Shown here: positions 22,976 through 35,970 of the stretch, in pieces
How the letters are laid out: each line of letters opens with the position of its first letter
Numbering within the stretch: position 1 is the stretch's first letter
From: Balaenoptera acutorostrata
Lineage: Eukaryota > Chordata > Mammalia > Artiodactyla > Balaenopteridae
Assembly: GCF_949987535.1 (NCBI RefSeq)
Contig: NC_080065.1
Location: 40,277,239-40,341,238 of the forward strand
Direction: 5' to 3'
DNA length: 64,000 nucleotides
Made by a program: the position numbers and the translations under genes
The notes under the pieces: model-generated
What the model saw: the letters and a program-made list of their open reading frames with translations, nothing else
What the model was told of the DNA's origin: nothing
Databases searched by the model: none

Positions 22976-25239
22976 GAACATCCTCCCTCACAGCTGTCTG
23001 CAAGGTTAGGAAACATGCCTTTTTCAGTAAATAATATGTGCCTTCCATGTGGACACCCTGTAATGAATACAGAGAAAACCTGAGGCTATAACCAATGTTT
23101 TTTGTCTTACTTATCCATTGTCTTGCCTGGATTGTATACTTAGTTGTTTGAATCAAGCCCTTGATGTTTAACACGAAAGCAGCTGGGCATCAAATGAGCT
23201 CCTGCTTCTCACTATAGTCTCCAAAATCATCCTGGCTTTTCTTCAACTCTCTGCACCATGTATGAGACTTAAACCCATTCCTAGGTCAGATTCTCCTAAA
23301 CACACTTTCGAGTCAACAAGGGAATTTTGTTTGAATCCCGGCTACAGGACATGAAATAAGTGTTCCTGAAGGAACGTTCTCTTCCTTCTTGTCTTGGTTC
23401 AATTCATCCTGCACTTTAACTCCTGTCTCTGGTTCCAGAATTTGGCACTGCCTCTCACAGTGTTAAGCATCTGGGCTTTTAGGCTTTTCAGAATGCTGTA
23501 TACTTTAGGAAGGTCAGCACTTTGTAACAATTTTCCAAAGAAAACAGTCTTTGTTGCCATAACCTTCTTGTATAACCAAGTTCACAGAGCCTGGAAGCAT
23601 TTTGTAATCGTATTGAAACAGCAAAAACTGCCCTGGGGGACCACCCAAGGGACAGGGATAAATTGGTTGCCTCCATTAAGTGATCTTTAAGCATCAAATT
23701 TTAGTAGAAATGTTGGGGAGTAAGCGATCACTTAAAAAAGAGGTTGCCTGAGGTCTGAGAGTGCAAGTTGGCCTATATTTAATAACTGCAAGGTCATTGC
23801 ATGAAATCAGTAAGAGGAAGCAGAGAGAAGTGGGTATCTTATTTCCAAACCTTCCGTGCTCTGATGGTTTGTGATGTCAGCAGACCTTCAAAATGGAATG
23901 ATTCCCTTTAAAATATCATATCATCTCGTTAACGAGAAAAGAGATCAAAGAATTTCTCCAATATCCAGTCATGACACTATAATTTTAAAATGCTTTGCAA
24001 TGATTCCCATCCCAGGACCTCAAATTCTTTTTCTTAATTAATTTCATTCATAGAAACTGCTCTAAGGGCCAGAGATTTTTATGGCTCTTTTGCAGAGAAG
24101 TCGGGTCACATGCAAGGAATTCTCGATTAGGCACGCTAATACTGGAAGAGATCAGGAGTGAAGATTATCCCAAATAGTGGATAATCTAAAAATCCTCTCT
24201 GTTGACCTTTGGAAGCTATGGCATTATTTGTTGTCATTTTTGCTGCTGCTGCTGCTGGGGTTTTTGTTTGTTTGTTTGCTTCCTGTTGGTTGTTTTTTGG
24301 GGGTTTTTTTTTGCCAGAAGACACTGAGTAGCACACTAACAGAAAGGACCTCAATGCCAAACTGACCAAATGCCAGTCGAGAAGGTGGCTCGTGAACATC
24401 CTGAATGGCAACAGAAGGGGGCCCTGATATAAGGCATGCAGTAGATCGAAGGAAAACAGATACATATAAACCTCACGTTTGTGTTGTCAGAGAGAAAAAC
24501 AATTCTTCCCATGGCTTCTTTACTAGAGTAATAACCCGGTTATTAATTTATCTTTGGTAAAATGAAAAGGAAATAGAGTTGAAATGAATATGAACTCTCA
24601 TTGCAAATTTGAAATGCTGAATTTTTAAAAATCTCCTCTAATGATAAGGGATATAGAATTAGACATTTTTTGGCCAGGAAAAACCTGATTGAGCTTTATC
24701 ATTCAGGGAATTGTTTTTGCTGATGTTTTTAAGTGGAATCAGAAGCTAATTAGTTGGGAATAGAGCATGAAGTGAGAGAGTTAAAATATATACTTGGTGT
24801 TTGGTTCAAAATATCCCGAAGCTTCCCAGATATTCGTTGCACACTGTCAGCCTTCACAGGAATCATCTTTATCTTGGTCATGTAGATCCTAAACATAGTT
24901 CATCTCTATATTACTCTTCCTAAAATGGATGCACCAACAAATGTACACTGAGTCTCTTTCACACTGAAATAACTGTCAAAATGGGGATCAAAACAAGAAC
25001 CCTCATTCATTCATCCATTCATCTATTCATTTGTTTATTTACCTTCTGTATAGAAAATACTGTTAGATGAAGGATACTGATTGTGTGTACAACACAGATT
25101 ATCTCTGAGCATACAATCTACCTGGTAATATAGGGTATTTATATAAGAAGCAACTAAACCTTTTGGTATGGGAAGTTCAAATGACTTGTAAATTCTGCAT
25201 ATCAGTGTGAGGAGTATTTTTTTTTTTTTTGTCAAATCT
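22976..25239. other. No recognisable gene; small CTG and GTTT runs
   Basis: tgctgctgctgctgctg at about 24240 and gtttgtttgtttg at about 24264 are short simple repeats. The minus ORF at 24136-24465 crosses them and is low-complexity. Confidence 0.45.
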
Positions 25240-25410
25240 TCTACATGCTACCTGTGGGGTATCTACTTATGCCAGCTCCTTTCATCCTCACAACAGCCCT
25301 CTGAATTAAAGTTATCAGCCATATCCCCCAAGTGCAAAACCTGATGCTCATTGAAGAGCTGACTACAATTACAGCCCAGGACTCCAGGGTTTCAGTAAGA
25401 CATTCCAGAT
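25240..25410 (-). mobile_element. MIR SINE relic
   Basis: Reverse-orientation MIR features are tttcatcctcacaacagccc, a degraded cccatttacag-like centre and gcccaggactccagg. It is diverged. Confidence 0.6.
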
Positions 25411-25501
25411 CTGGCCTCCAGGAAACAAAAAGTAGGGAGAGGAAGAAAGGAGACATGGACGGAAACGTAAAAAGAACTTGCCTCAATTGGGGTGGAGGGG
25501 A

Positions 25502-25837
25502 AGGTATAGTTTGTTTGTTTGTTTGTTTTTAATTAATTAATTATTTATTTATTTATTATTTTTGGCTGTGTTGGGTCTTCGTTTCTGTGCGAGGGCTTTC
25601 TCTAGTTGCGGCGAGCGGGGGCCACTCTTCATCGCGGTGCGCGGGCCTCTCACTATCGCGGCCTCTCTTGTTGCCGAGCACAGGCTCCAGACGCGCAGGC
25701 CCAGTAGTTGTGGCTCATGGGTCCAGTTGCTCCGCGGCATGTGGGATCTTCCCAGACCAGGGCTCGAACCCGTGTCTCCTGCATTGGCAGGCAGATTCTC
25801 AACCACTGCACAACCAGGGAAGCCCCAGGTATAGTTT
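25502..25837 (-). mobile_element. CHR-type tRNA-derived SINE with 11-bp target duplication
   Basis: Target duplications aggtatagttt lie at 25502-25512 and 25827-25837. On the minus strand the element begins ggggcttccctggttgtgca near 25826. It contains a B-box-like ggttcgagccctggtct and ends in a TAAA/TTAA-rich tail toward 25513. These SINEs arose from a tRNA-Glu-like gene, are transcribed by RNA polymerase III and move with L1 machinery. High CpG content and low divergence indicate a young copy. ORFs across it on both strands are not genes. Confidence 0.95.
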
Positions 25838-28209
25838 TTATATGGAGTTAAATACTAAGAAAGAGAAATCCTCAACCACAACATTATAAGGGAGAAGAAG
25901 CAACTAAAACTGTATAGAAATGTAATTGCATGGGAAGAGTGAATGCTACCATATCTTTCTCTAGGCTCATAACCTTGCATCTCTCTGAGTCTGTTTCTTC
26001 ATCCACTGGTTAGACTACCTCATAGATGATTAAAAAGTTCATATTATATATTCTATGCTAAAATGTTTTAAAACTGGCACAGTAAATTGAATGTCAAATA
26101 AATCGGCAAATGCTTTTATTGAACATATTTTGTTAGCCATACCTAAATTCGCTAACCCAGATAGCTCTAAATTAGGATCAGCCACGATTATTTTATGATG
26201 TCGTTATGGATATGACACTAAGAAATGTTAGTTCATCAATTACAGCATGGAAATGGCCTTTGCTAAATCCATTGGTTCATACTATGTGATGCAGCTGGTA
26301 AAGAGATATCGTTGCATATTCCTATGTTGTATCATAAGCCTAGGTCCAAAAGCCTCTACTATTCCATAGGCAATGGATTGGTACCTCTTGAATTCAACAG
26401 TTTAATAAATGAGGACAGAAGAGGTAAGCTATATATTGCTCTGTCAGTGTTAGATAAAGAAATAGGAAATTTCATTTTAAAAATACCAACAAGAGTTACA
26501 AAATTATTCCATTGCTTTTCTAGGTTTAGTGATCTTACACAAAACTTTGCATCAAATTGCAATTACAGTTGTAAAAATGTTAAGAATTTTCTTCATGTGT
26601 TTAACCTTTGCTAGCCACCCTCTACATGATGCAACATCAAAGGAATTCCTTTGGGAAAAAGGAGATAATCAGGTTTGTTAGAGAAGAACTTTCATATGTC
26701 ATCACCATTACTTACCGAACTATAGTGAAGTATAATTTTGCAAACAAGGAAGGATCAAAAAAGATATGACAGAAATCCTCTTTAGCCACATTCTTAAAGC
26801 TGATCCAAACAATGTTCGATTTTTATCTTCCATGACAAATCAGGTGTCAAGGTGAGTTTGGGTACCACTTCCATTGAATGAACTTCTCAATTAGATGACA
26901 ACCAAACGATACGTTCAAGCTGCTGTAATTTAACAATATAGAAATAAAGGCCTTTAATCTCTTGTATTTTCCTCTACAATCCTCCATTTATTTCAGTATT
27001 GGAGAAAGGAGGGAACTTGTCACAAACCCTTTTGAGAACAAAGCATTAGCTTTTTATTAGAGACTGGGAGTTCAGCTTATTTATACATGCCTCAGTGTCA
27101 GGTAAACCAATGTCTAATTTTTTTTCTCTTTCATTCCTGTAAAACTTTGATGCTCACAATAGAATGTCATCATCAAACACAAAGATTTCCACAGGTGCCA
27201 AACTGGTTGGAATAGAACTTGATCTCTGCTAGGTGAGGACGCTTATTGTAGAAGGTTGTGTCTTTTGTCTTTTCAGACTGGATGGTGATTATCTTACAAC
27301 TGTTAAATATATAGCATCTACAAAAACACACTTTATTTGGACTTAACTGCAAATATGCAGATAATTTCCACTTCTGTATAAGAATAACCTGGTTTTTATT
27401 TTTTGTAGTTTTCAAAGCACTGTCAACTGTTTTATCTCTTTCAATTATCACAACAGTTCTATGGTGTAGTTAGGTATATGTCTCAAAACAAAACAAAAAC
27501 AAAAAGAAGAAACAGATTTGCAAGTTTTAGAGACTTTCCGTAAATCTTATGTGCAGTAAATGTGGTAACATAAGAAACAGATTTCATAATGTCTGGAAAT
27601 TTGTTTAGAATATTTAGAGTCACCTGTAGTCTACCACTTTCTTGAATAACAATGAAAATATTTATTACAAGGATCAACAGCTATAGAAATGGAAAGGATT
27701 GGAATATGGCTTAGTTTTATTGATTACGTATATCCTATCTTTTAGTGGCCATTTCAATGTACATGTTTATTTTTTAGTGGTTATCACTATGGAGATATAT
27801 ATCACAGAGAGGATCTAATTTTCATATATCTTTCTAGGAATTTTTAATATCAGGAGGCCACTAGGATTCCTGTTTACTTGTTAGACTTCATGCAGACATA
27901 ATGAAATAGAATCTTAACAAATGCATAAATGCTAGTTGGGTCCCAGAGACACGAAATAAGTCTCATGAACATAAATAAAATGAGAGCCATGAAAGCTATT
28001 CTAAAAAAAAAGGGTAGGTACAATTGGGGTGGGGAGAGAAAAATGATGTCCAAGGATAGCAAGGAAATTAACAGGAGGTAAAAGATGATCAGAGATACTG
28101 ACTCCTTCTTATTTAACAAGAAAAAAATTTTTTTTTCATGTATGTCAATGGGTGGTTTCCATCAAATTCTCCCTTCCCTGTTCCTGGAGGGACTTCTCAT
28201 AGTTACTCA
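25838..28209. other. No recognisable gene
   Basis: Unique AT-rich DNA. A weak MIR-like stretch (caattatcacaacagttcta) lies near 27440. The short ORFs around 26312-26614 lie on both strands of the same sequence and look like chance. Confidence 0.4.
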
Positions 28210-28914
28210 AAGCTGGGAATGAGGTCCATCCATGTCACTGCAAATGGCATTATTTCATTCTTTTTGATGGCTGAGTAGTATTCCATTGTATATATATACC
28301 ACATCTTCTTTATCCATTCCTCCATCGATGGACATTTAGGTTGCTTCCATGTCCTGGCTATTGTAAATAGTGCTGCAGTGAACATTGAGGTGCATGTATC
28401 TTTTTGAATTATGGTTTTCTCCAGATACATGCCCAGGAGTGAGATTGCCTGATCATATGGTAGCTCTCTTTTCAGTTTTTTTACCTAGAGATTGTCATGC
28501 TGAGTGAAGTAAGTCAGACAGAGAAAGACAAGTATCATATGATATTTATATGTGGAATCTAAAAAAAATGGTACAAATGAACTTATTTATGAAACAGAAA
28601 TAGAGTCACAGATATAGAAAACAAACTTATGGTTACCAAGGGGGGAAGGTTGGAGGGAGAGCGATAAATTGGGAGGTTGGGACTGACATATGCACACTAC
28701 TATATATAAAATAGATAACTAATATGAACCTACTGTATAGCACAGGGAACTCTACTCAATACTCTGTAATGACCTATATGGGAATAGAATCTAAAAAAGA
28801 ATGGATATATGTATAAGTATAACTGATTCACTTTGGTGTACAGCAGAAACTAACACAACATTGTAAATCAACTATACTCCAATAAAAATTAATTTAAAAA
28901 AACTGGAAATGAGG
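28210..28914 (+). mobile_element. L1 3' fragment with 5' inversion (twin priming)
   Basis: A near-identical 15-bp direct repeat flanks it: aagctgggaatgagg at 28210-28224 and aaactggaaatgagg at 28900-28914. The right part (about 28483-28899) is plus-strand L1 3' UTR ending ctccaataaaaattaattt plus A's. The left part (about 28225-28482) is the complement of the ORF2 end (ggctgagtagtattccattg, tccatcgatggacatttagg). A 3' portion in one orientation joined to an inverted 5' portion inside one duplication is the hallmark of twin priming. Confidence 0.9.
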
Positions 28915-29399
28915 CATTGTCAGGATCCAGCTCTATTTTGTACTCACGAAGGATAGAACATTCCAAAGAGCTATAGCTACTTAAATGCATGACCAACTGA
29001 GAGGTAACATCATGGAGTTGGGAGTGGGGAGGAAAAAAGATAAGGATTATACCACAGGTAGTAGGAGAACTCAGAGAACAATAGAAGGTGTAAAATGGGA
29101 TATTGGGGGAGAAAAAGTGATCAAAGATGTGTTGTTAAAAGTGACAGCTCCTTGAAAGCAATACCTGTACTACTCAAGATCTAGAAAAAAGAAATTTCTG
29201 GGAAGCTTGAAGACCCAATGGTTATCATAAAATACAGTCTTGCTCAATGTCTGTATTATTGATTGAAGAAATAAATGCTAAAAATTGTTGTTATATGTCA
29301 TTTGGTTGAGACCAAAATGTCATATAAAAAATCTAGGATTCCTTGCTAAAGCAATATGTAACTCTTACCTATGCTTAACTCATTTAGAAGTTCATACAG
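28915..29399. other. No recognisable feature
   Basis: Unique AT-rich sequence without ORFs of note. Confidence 0.4.
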
Positions 29400-29640
29400 A
29401 GTGTTTAAGAACATGGATTGAAGAAATGTAGGTATGAGCTGAGCTCTGGATCTGAGCTCTGCCACTTATTATTTCAGGGATAATAGGTAAATTATTTAAA
29501 TTTGTTTGATCTCAGATTTCTCATTTGTTAATTGAGATAGTAATATGTATGTTCCTCACAGGGTTGTTACACAGGTTGTTACATAATGTAGGTATACCTG
29601 TTAGCACAGTGTTCAGTACTAGACTGAACTCAGTGTATGG
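29400..29640 (+). mobile_element. MIR SINE relic
   Basis: tttaagaacatgga, ctgagctctgccacttatta, cagatttctcatttgttaat, and cctcacagggttgttacaca followed by a tgttagcacagtgttcagta end follow MIR from head to tail. Confidence 0.85.
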
Positions 29641-30111
29641 TAGAATGAGACAATGCAAATGAAAAAGCAAAAATGTTAATGTCACAAAATGACTGGACTT
29701 TTAGCAGCATTTCACACAAGTGACCAATGTGTTCTTTTCCCTTTGAAATTATTTCTTCTCTTCACATAATGCTGTGGCTCTCTTCCTGTTTTCTTTCCTG
29801 CAAGAAGCATCCAAAGTGATCTTATAAAAATGCAATACACAGCATGCTGTTCTCCAGAATAAGCCTCTCCCTTATCTCCCCATTGTATTTGTAATATATT
29901 CAAACCCCTTCCTGCAAACCCTTTCTACCTGCTTCCTTTCTATCTTTCCTTCTACTTTCTCAAGATAGGTTTCTTCCCATTCATTCCTCAAGCACATTAA
30001 GAATGTTCTTATTTTAGGGTATTTGCTATAGCCATTTCCTCTGCTGGGATGCTTTTCCAGCAAGCAACTTAAGGTTGATTAAATTTTGCCCTATCGATTT
30101 TATGTCCGTGC

Positions 30112-30315
30112 AGGACTTCTCAGTCTCTGCGTTGTTAACGTTTGGTCTGGCTAATTTTTTGTGGTGGGGACAGGAATCCTGTGATTTACAGGATATTCAG
30201 GAGTATCCCTGGACTCTGTCTATTAGATGCCAGTAGAACACCTCTCCACTCCCCTAGTTGTAAAGAGAAAAATGTTTCCAGACATGACCAGGTATCCCCT
30301 AGTGGGCAAAATCAC
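30112..30315 (-). mobile_element. MER5A-like hAT-Charlie element inside L2
   Basis: cttctcagtctctgcgttgt, tctattagatgccagtagaa, cctagttgtaaagagaaaaa and gtttccagacatgaccaggt follow MER5A in reverse. It sits between two halves of an L2, so it inserted later than the L2. Confidence 0.78.
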
Positions 30316-30420
30316 ACACCACCCACCCCAAACACATCACTGAAATCACTGGCTTCAGGTCACTTTCTCAGAGAAGCCTTTCCTCATTCCTCAACCAAAG
30401 GTAGCCCAAGTCACTATCTA

Positions 30421-30473
30421 TCCCCCTTTATCTTTATCTATAGATATAGATAGGTATCTATCTTTATCTATCA
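30421..30473. repeat. Imperfect (TATC)n microsatellite
   Basis: Interleaved tatctttatcta and tagatata units form a short imperfect tetranucleotide repeat with internal symmetry. Confidence 0.85.
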
Positions 30474-31189
30474 TAAAGCACATTAATCACTTAATCTTTT
30501 CTTGCTAAATGATTTATTTGATTATTGTCTATTCCCCCCACCCCTAGCCACCAATACAGTATAAGTGCCTTGAGAACAGAAGCCATGACTGGCTTATGTA
30601 TAATAAATATGTGATGAATACATACATACATAAATACGTACATGTTAGTTTAATAAATGGATAGATGAAGAATGTGTGCAGTGTCCAAACCGCAGTTTAG
30701 TTTTATAAACCCTGACTCTAAACATGATTTTATGTTAGTAATTTAAAGATTAAATCTTATATTACACTAATTTAACAAATATTAATTGAGTGATTCCTAT
30801 GCACCAGACATTATCCTGGTTGCTTGGCAATGCAGTGGTCAACAGGACAGAAGAGACTTACATTAATTCTGAAGTCATTTGACAGGTATTTTAAGGTTGC
30901 AGAGTGGAGGGACACAAAGAATATTATTGGTAAAGTAGATTTGTTGCAAGCATCATGTGGGAGGATTGTACATCCTCTCTTTAGTCCTTAATTGTATATT
31001 ACTTCTGAATCCCAGTCTTCCAAGACTGAGAATTTTTCCCCAACACTTTCCATAATTAATCCAAAAGAAGAATTGGATTTGCCTTTCCTAATCCATTAGG
31101 AATAGCTTTATCTATGCTTGTATATATATATGTCTGTACATATGTGCATCTAAAAATGGAAATGATTGGAATAAGTCCTGAAACATAGC

Positions 31190-32200
31190 TAAATAATATA
31201 AACATAATTTTGTTATGTATGTACTTTACATAAGTAGGATCTTATTCTAAACATTGTCTAATTTGCTTTTGTTGAATCCCAATATATGTTGGAGAGTTTC
31301 TTTCCATATTAGTTTATATAAATCTACATTGCTCTTTCAAAGTATTTAATAGAAATTCATATTATGGATATGTTAACTATGTTTAATTATTGAGTATTCA
31401 TTTAGTTTATTTACAGTTTTCATTATTACAAGCCTATAACTTTTCTTGTGTAAGTATATCTGGAAGTAGAATTATTAAATTGAAGGGTAGGCATTTACAT
31501 TTTAATGTAATTCCAAACACTCTTCTAAAAAGTTGATGAATTTATATCTGTACTGATTTAATGGTTGTGTGTGTATATTAATATTACCTATTAATCTGTA
31601 TATATTATAAACAGGTTCCAAATACATTCTCCCTGTTATTATTTTTTAAGACTCTGAGTATGATTATTTTCCTATAGAGAAGTTTTATTTTCTTTTAAAA
31701 TGTAGGCAAACATGTTAGTCTTTTTCTTTGAGATATTTGTGTTTTATGTTTTGCTAATTAATTAAGTAGGCCTTCACTAATCCAAGTTAATTTTTCCTTA
31801 TAATTATTGCTTATCTAGTTTTTTAAAAATGTGTAACTAGTTAATCCTCTAGAATTTGTTTCTTGTATATGGTGTGAAGTAAGGATTTAACTTTTTCTTC
31901 CAAACAGATAGTCAGTTATTAAAATATCATTCACAGGATGGTATTAAATCACATATTTAATATATACAAAATTATCAAAATTATGTATGTCTATATCTTT
32001 CAGAAGTCTTGTGTTTAATTGATCTTATTAATTCTGTGCCAATTCCATACCATTTTGTGAATATAATTTTATAGTAGGTTTTGACATTTGGTAAAATTTT
32101 CCTCTCACCCAACTCCCTGTAATATTTTTTCTATTTTTTCTATTCTAGATGAATTTTAGAATCAGTTTATCAAGTTTTATTTTTAAAAAATTGTCAGCAT
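31190..32200 (-). mobile_element. Old L1 ORF2 relic
   Basis: Reverse-orientation L1 phrases are preserved in a diverged background: gtatatctggaagtagaatt near 31466, tatggtgtgaagtaaggatt near 31867, aattctgtgccaattccata near 32029 and gaattttagaatcagtttat near 32151. The order agrees with L1 ORF2 read backwards. Confidence 0.7.
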
Positions 32201-32284
32201 TGTATTTCTTTTATAATCAAAAGTACAATGATGACAAAACTATTAAAAAATAAAATATGTAATAATGTTTAATACTGGCAATAT

Positions 32285-32530
32285 TCTATGAAACCCCACA
32301 CTCTGAGACAATACTTTTGGCAATTTGTACTTGTAGCCACATGTACAAAGCTTTCTAAAATTAATTTTATAATTAAAAATTATGCATATATGTTTTAATT
32401 CAGTAACCCTCAGTATGTTTCTTTAGGAATAACATTTTAAAAAGGAAGTGGTCATATGGATTTTATTATAACATGGAAAAGACTTGGAAAGAGCTTTAAT
32501 GTCCAATGACAGAAAAAGGATACTATGATA
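32285..32530 (+). mobile_element. Possible old L1 fragment
   Basis: gagctttaatgtccaatgac and the surrounding AT-rich text resemble the plus-strand L1 ORF2 end. Divergence is high. Confidence 0.35.
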
Positions 32531-32532
32531 CA

Positions 32533-32735
32533 TTAGCTAACTTTTCCTTAAAGAGCAAGTTGCTAAATCAGTTGGGTTGCAGGCTATATGGTCTGTGTAG
32601 CAAATATTCAACTGTTCTGTTGTGTCACAAAAGCAGCTATAGACAATATAGAAACAAAGGGATAGGGCTGTGTTCCAATAAAACTTTATTTACAAAAATG
32701 GCTGATTGGCCTATAGGCTGCAGTTTATGTCCTGT
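32533..32735 (+). mobile_element. hAT-Charlie-type nonautonomous element
   Basis: cttttccttaaagagcaagt, gcaaatattcaactgttctg, aaaagcagctatagacaata, ctgtgttccaataaaacttt and the cagtttatgtcc end match a common mammalian hAT relic that begins around a ggtcggcaaact-type terminus. I am not certain of its MER name. Confidence 0.68.
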
Positions 32736-34818
32736 TATAGAACCATAATGGTGCATATAAATATAATAGCAGTAGCCTGGAGAGTATCTTGTGCTAGAGG
32801 ATAAATAAGAAAAGGCAGAGTAAAAATATACCCACATTGTGATTGTAATTATGAGTAAATTGTAGGTGTGGAGAAGAACTTGTGAGGAACTAATAAAAAT
32901 GTAAAACTTTTTAGTTATAAGGCAGTTAGATTTGTGGATTGTTTTCTTTTGTTTTAATTATTTATTTGCTCTTTGTGCCGAACAATATTGTTCAACTTAA
33001 AAAAATCAATATTTCGTTCTGTAACATTTCTTTCAGTGTCCTTAATCTTTCCCCATTTATTTCTTGTCTGCATTCTGCATTAAGCCATTCCATATGTGAC
33101 CTGACTTTCAATTATTTAAGCCCTACACTTAATGGCCTATCTCACACTATATCTCTTATTCTCTTTTTCCTCCCATCTGCTTATACTATTAATCAATTAA
33201 CAACTCTGGCCCTTCACTTCTGAAAAGAATGATAAAAGTAAGAAAAATCTCAAATACTTTGATATTTGCTAGAAATTTTCAAAAGTTAAGATTCTTCCAA
33301 GTAATTTTTCTGATATCCCTGAAAGCATTAAAATATATTTAGTTCTAAATCATTATAGAGCTCTCTTCAGATAATGAAAAATAGTACAAAATATGTACAG
33401 TTGTAAAAGGGAAAAACTCATATCATGATAGGAATTCTCATTATAAACATGAGCAATTCGGGAAACTAGAAACATGTGCATAATTATATATAGCCTACAT
33501 TAGCAAAACCTTAACAAACTTAAACCTAATCTGCGAAGAATAGATTGTTTGATTACTCCCTGTCTTTAATAGACCTGAGCTATCACTTGGGGGAAATGCT
33601 AAAAGTGCTAATGTTACATTTTAAAGTGAACTACTGGCAACCTCTCTGCATCAAATAAATCTAAACTGAACATTATATTGATGGACTTTCACCACCAATA
33701 GATAGTATAAACTGTCTGAAAATGATTAAAAGTCCAGTGGAATGGGCAGTGAAATCATTAATCAAGCTACTTGTTTGGAATACTGAATGTTCATAAATGT
33801 ATAATTGACACTTTTGCAACGTGCATTTGCTATAATTCTTCATTGTAGACGTGATCTAACATGAGCACACAAACCTTTCATGAATATCAGTACATTTTTT
33901 ATAAATAAAATAGTTTACGTCTCTGGTGCTTTGTATCAGTCTGTATTTCATTACGTTTTGTGTGCGAGGATGTGACTAGCACAACCTAAAAGGCCTGGAT
34001 ACCTAACTGTTGTGCCATGAAGCCCTTAGAAGGAATTGCCAAAGATCTTCAGGAAACACTTAAAGTGGCAGCAGCAACTGAAATAGGAATAAAATTGTGA
34101 GGGCCATCTGTTGGAAAAATCAAAACATCTGGATAAATGTAGGCCATAAGGCTCCTGAGATTGGCAAAACTATTCTATAATGAACAGGTATTGGATTTAG
34201 AGGGGATGATTTCATTTGACTGGGAATAAGAAACTAATATGGGACATATGTTAGCCATACTTCATGTCATTGCTTCACATCTCAGGTGCAGAACACTTGG
34301 GATGACAGTCTCCAAACTCCGTAGTAGGTCTGCACATTGTGAAAGTAGCAATTCGTAGACTTACTTCCCTGGGGGAAATCCTGAACATTTTCATATAGTG
34401 AATAGTTCTCTTTTGCAGGGGGACATAAATGTTTTCTATAAATAATTGTTTTTGATTTCTTCTTTTTCTTATACATGCTTTCTCTGCTTTTAGAATCATA
34501 ATCCAGGCTCTGATAGTCAAAGAAGCATTCACACATTTAAGGTTAAATATCTCAACTATCGTGTGTTACTTAAAAATATGTCTGTCCTTGGAGGTATTAT
34601 AATAGAGAAAAAAGGAAAGTATACCATTTAAATGTGAGGATAAAAAACATTACACTAATTTAAGAATATCAGTTTCTAGGGAACTAAGCACTGTTTTCAA
34701 AATGTTTTATACAACTTAAAATTATTTGTGTCCTTTACTTTCTATTCATATTGATTGCTTTCTTTGAAAATATATTCTTATATTTCTTTAAAAAAGAAGT
34801 TTGCTTGCCTATTTCCAG
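32736..34818. other. No recognisable gene
   Basis: AT-rich DNA. The ORF at 32939-33223 is hydrophobic only because the DNA is T-rich. Nothing could be identified. Confidence 0.4.
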
Positions 34819-34919
34819 GTGGTCATAGAGGAGTGATTGCAGATGGAAAGCGGATGCCTCTGGTTTATGAAAGAGTTGCTAAAGAGGAATTTCTGAATGG
34901 CAAAGCTTACTGTCTATAA
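34819..34919 (+). CDS. Candidate 3'-terminal coding exon (unidentified gene)
   Basis: A T-rich tract ends in ttgcctatttccag at 34805-34818, a good 3' splice site. Skipping two bases gives one open frame of 32 codons that starts GHRGVIADGK and ends LNGKAYCL at TAA 34917-34919. The other two frames stop within about 20 bases. The residue mix (Gly, Lys, Glu, few Ser/Leu runs) looks more protein-like than the surrounding AT-rich ORFs. I do not recognise the protein. No partner exon with a compatible phase could be shown. The following kilobase would be its 3' UTR. It could equally be a chance open stretch. Confidence 0.25.
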
Positions 34920-35970
34920 ACACCCTCTTCTTAGGATGTTAGACCAAGATCACATCTGAATTATCTCCCTGCATCATCCCAAGTAAAGTCTCAGGACTCA
35001 AGGTCTTTTGGCCTTGTTTTGAGTGCATTGGTCACTGCTACTTGCCTCCTGCATCTTCTGCCCTCCCAAAACAAACAGGCCTCTCACTTTTTCCATGCTT
35101 TATTCAGTCTCAGAAACATAGATGGCGAGTAGTTACAAAGAAATCAGAAAATGTTACCTTGTTATTGAGAACTGCTTGAGCTCAAGCCAAAATAACACAG
35201 ATGGAGAGCCAAAGAGGAAGAAGCAAGCTGGTGGAATGCTCAGTGACAGCCTTGGGCACGTCCTCCCTGAGTCTTTCAAAGAATGGTCACCCCACTTGGC
35301 TGACCCAGAACAGTTTGTCCCCAGGCTGCAGGTGCTGCAGAAAACCATGGATCTACTGGAAGGGGCCATTCTGGTATTTGAAATAATTTTTAAAAAGTGA
35401 TATGGACCACCTTTCAAGGATTGTTCCCCAGTCTCTCATCCCTCACAATCACCTCAAAACACAATTTTAATCACAAAAATCAGAAGAAATACATACCATA
35501 CATGAACACAACTTAATCCCTAACATATATTCTGTCTCTTTCCCTGTAAAAATCTGTATCACAAAAGATAAAGAACAAGAAAAAATACATTTTATAAGTG
35601 CTAACTTATGAGTGGAATATTAAAATCCATATATACAAAAACCTTAATGAATCATCATAATCTGAAGAAAACTAAATGACTAGAATTTAAATTATGACAG
35701 GATATTTAGAAAAAGCTGTATTGCTATAGTAGTTTCAAGGATGTTCCTTTTAAAATAAATTTTATTATGTAGTTAAGATCTTTAAGGTTCTTGATTGGGT
35801 GATTAATTTTTCAAAGCATGACAGATAAATGGGTATTTTTAAAGTGCATAAATGTCTTCAAAATTATAGGTACAACTTACAACTTATAAAGTGGTGAATC
35901 GTATCAACATTATTGCAAACTTTAATGACTATTATGTTTACATGTATTTTGAAAATACTTTAATGTCTTC
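34920..35970. other. No supported gene; an overlapping 92-codon ORF
   Basis: The plus ORF at 35122-35400 (MASSYKEIRK...) and its antisense and frame-shifted shadows occupy slightly GC-richer DNA. No domain is recognised. If the exon at 34819 is real, this would be 3' UTR. Confidence 0.35.

Larger units (their letters stand above)
29690..30640 (+). mobile_element. L2 relic, split by a MER5A-like element
   Basis: The order matches the L2 ORF2 end and 3' UTR. Phrases are catgctgttctccagaataa, ttcctcaagcacattaagaa, gccatttcctctgctgggat, then (after the insertion) ctcagagaagcctttcctca, and the 3' end gtgccttgagaacagaagcc with ataaatatgtgatgaata. The interruption at 30112-30315 is a DNA transposon. 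Confidence 0.72.

Noticed and set aside
22775..23174. Overlapping Pro/Gly-rich ORFs on both strands
   Set aside because: They are products of the G/C-tract patch. Composition explains them.
25549..25889. Three overlapping ORFs of 85-100 codons on both strands
   Set aside because: All lie in the CHR SINE, whose low stop density comes from GC richness.
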